The notes beneath the pieces are model-generated. The model was given only the letters and a program-made list of their open reading frames with translations. It did no database searches and was not told the origin of the DNA. A stretch of 64,000 nt of DNA from Taenia hydatigena (Eukaryota > Platyhelminthes > Cestoda > Cyclophyllidea > Taeniidae), in contig JADWOT020001562.1 in the NCBI GenBank assembly GCA_036345935.2, forward strand, positions 310,001 to 374,000, given 5' to 3'. Made by a program: the position numbers and the translations under genes. This document shows, in pieces, positions 62,273 through 64,000 of this stretch. Each line of letters begins with the position of its first letter. Within the stretch, counting starts at the first letter, position 1.

Positions 62273-64000
62273 CTAAGACATAACGGGTCTGCAATCCGCA
62301 ATCAGTAGATTATTATGAAAGTCAAGAAGGACTGTAACATTTGAATAGTACGACTTTTTCTCCATTGGCATTCCTGCTCGGTGATGCCTCCTGACCCACC
62401 ACACCAGGAGATAAGCGATGCTTACTCTTCTGTAAGGTTGTACAGGAGACAGACTCCTCTGTGAAAATGAGGAAGTAGGGTAGCAAAGACGTTTCTCAAT
62501 GATGATATTAAGACCGTGTTCGACCATCGATCAGTTCAAAAGAGGAACCGGCTAGGACTTTTGAAATGCAGTGAATGCCATGAAATCGAAGGAAGCATTT
62601 GAAAGTGGCTCTTAGCACCCACCGATGGAAGGCGATGATGGAGAAATGGAAATGGTTGCATCTATTGAAAGCGAAGAAGCGATTTAGATAGGAGGCCTGA
62701 TGGCTCTACAGTGGCCGAGTGTGAAGAGAAGAATGTGAAGTCTACACGGAATGTTTGTTGCATAAAGCACTTGAGGCACAAATTGTTTGCACCGCTGAGC
62801 ATCAGTCAACACTTGTCAATCCTTGACAGGGGAAAGATGCTTAAAAAAACCCCGCTTCCATCAAAGGTCTTGTTTAGAAGGTATCCATTGTAATATGCTC
62901 AGAAATAGACGAATTTTTGGTTCAAAACAAGCTAAAAATTTGCTTCATTATATGATATCTCATTTAGTGCCCCCTTCAAGCCTTCTCGTTGGGATCCACA
63001 TTCATTCCTGCTTTGACGAAGACGACATCTATTCACAGGAGTACTTGAGGAGGTCAAAGAATTGGTGTGACCAACTTTTAGACTGTAATAGAGGTAACTC
63101 GAAGGAATGCCGACAACAAATATTTGATCCCAAGTACCACCCGTTCGGTGCTCCGCTTTTTGGCATCGGAGACCGTCCACACCTTTGCGGGGCGCCTTTT
63201 TCCACTCTCACATGCCTGACTCGGAGCCCTACGAATCTGTCAAACACCATGCACGAAGCATTATTTTTAGTTTTGTTACACCAGACTCTTTGAGACAATA
63301 TGAATTCCAATTTATGCAGGAGAGGATCCAAGAGCGTTCCAAATCCACCCTCCCGTTGAGTGTAGCGTGAACTGCAGCCTCTCAAAAAAAAACCAACAAC
63401 ACAGCTTATAATTAGGCTACTCCTTTACTCCTTTCACTCCCTTTTAATTTTGCATAAATTTACAAAAATTATTTTAATTTATCAAATCCAAAAGGTCGGT
63501 GAACTCCAAATGAGAGGTTTTGACTAAGGGGGAAGGGAAGTTCGCCTCCACTTTTCTTGCAAGTCAAAATTTAAAAGCAAATTTATTTTTTAAAATTCTG
63601 ACTAGCAAAAAAATATAAAGACAAACCCAAAAAATAGGGGAAATGATAATTTGTTAGCTTCGATCCAAGCCAGTGGAGAGTGAAGCAAACGCGACTTCCA
63701 ATTTGACCTTAGAGTTCAAGGTCAATGCACTGTGAACTCACTGACAGTAGACTAAGGTGTGATAAAAGCTGGACAAGACTATCAAAACAGCAATATTAAT
63801 GTAAACAGTTTGAATGAGAACATGATGTTCCCCTTTGTTCACGAAATCTGGAACCGACTCCACAGAATTGGGCCATCGGTCAGAGACAGGAAACTGTAGT
63901 TCCACTTTTAATGTTCTATAATGCCTCATAAGACAATAAACTAACTTAAGCACTTTGATAGTTTAAATTTTGTAAGGGAAGAAGAATAGCCCCTTGATTT
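62273..64000 (-). other. Right edge, presumed neurexin intron
   Basis: The beginning of LNS2 is still missing at 62272, so the gene must continue to the right. Frames here (for example 63029-63385 on the minus strand) do not resemble LNS or EGF modules. AT-rich around 63460-63640. Confidence 0.6.

Overview
The window looks like nuclear DNA of a parasitic flatworm, most likely a cestode (tapeworm). The evidence is three typically metazoan genes split into many small exons with GT-AG introns, one intron of only 37 nt beside introns of several kb, a moderate GC content, and many microsatellites. The species cannot be named from the sequence alone.

Left third (1-11519, + strand): the 3' part of a ceramide transfer protein gene (CERT/COL4A3BP, StAR-related lipid transfer family). 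Eight exons cover the end of the PH domain, a serine-rich stretch, an expanded low-complexity linker, a coiled region with an FFAT-like motif, and the complete START domain. The 5' exons lie off the left edge.

Middle (18378-27020, + strand): a complete gene for the catalytic subunit of protein phosphatase 1, beta type. Seven exons encode 323 residues. All metallophosphatase motifs are intact, but the C-terminal tail is unusual. About 6.9 kb without a recognisable gene separates it from CERT.

Right half (62272 down to 31601, - strand): a neurexin-like presynaptic adhesion receptor, cut off at its 5' end by the right edge. Fifteen phase-consistent exons encode 1359 residues in the order LNS2 - LNS3 - EGF - LNS4 - LNS5 - EGF - LNS6 - stalk - transmembrane helix - 76-residue tail. 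It is convergent with the phosphatase gene. The 4.6 kb between them holds only stop-riddled, coding-like sequence.

The three genes are not an operon or a shared pathway: one acts in ER-to-Golgi ceramide transport, one is a general Ser/Thr phosphatase, one is a synaptic adhesion protein. Most of the window is intronic. It contains simple repeats, a long poly-C run, two G-rich tracts, a perfect 29-nt hairpin, a pair of T-box-like palindromes, and at least three diverged copies of a dispersed repeat in and beside the neurexin introns. I found no CRISPR array, no tRNA or rRNA gene and no intact transposon. No clearly new biological system was found; the best leads are lineage-specific changes in the three proteins.
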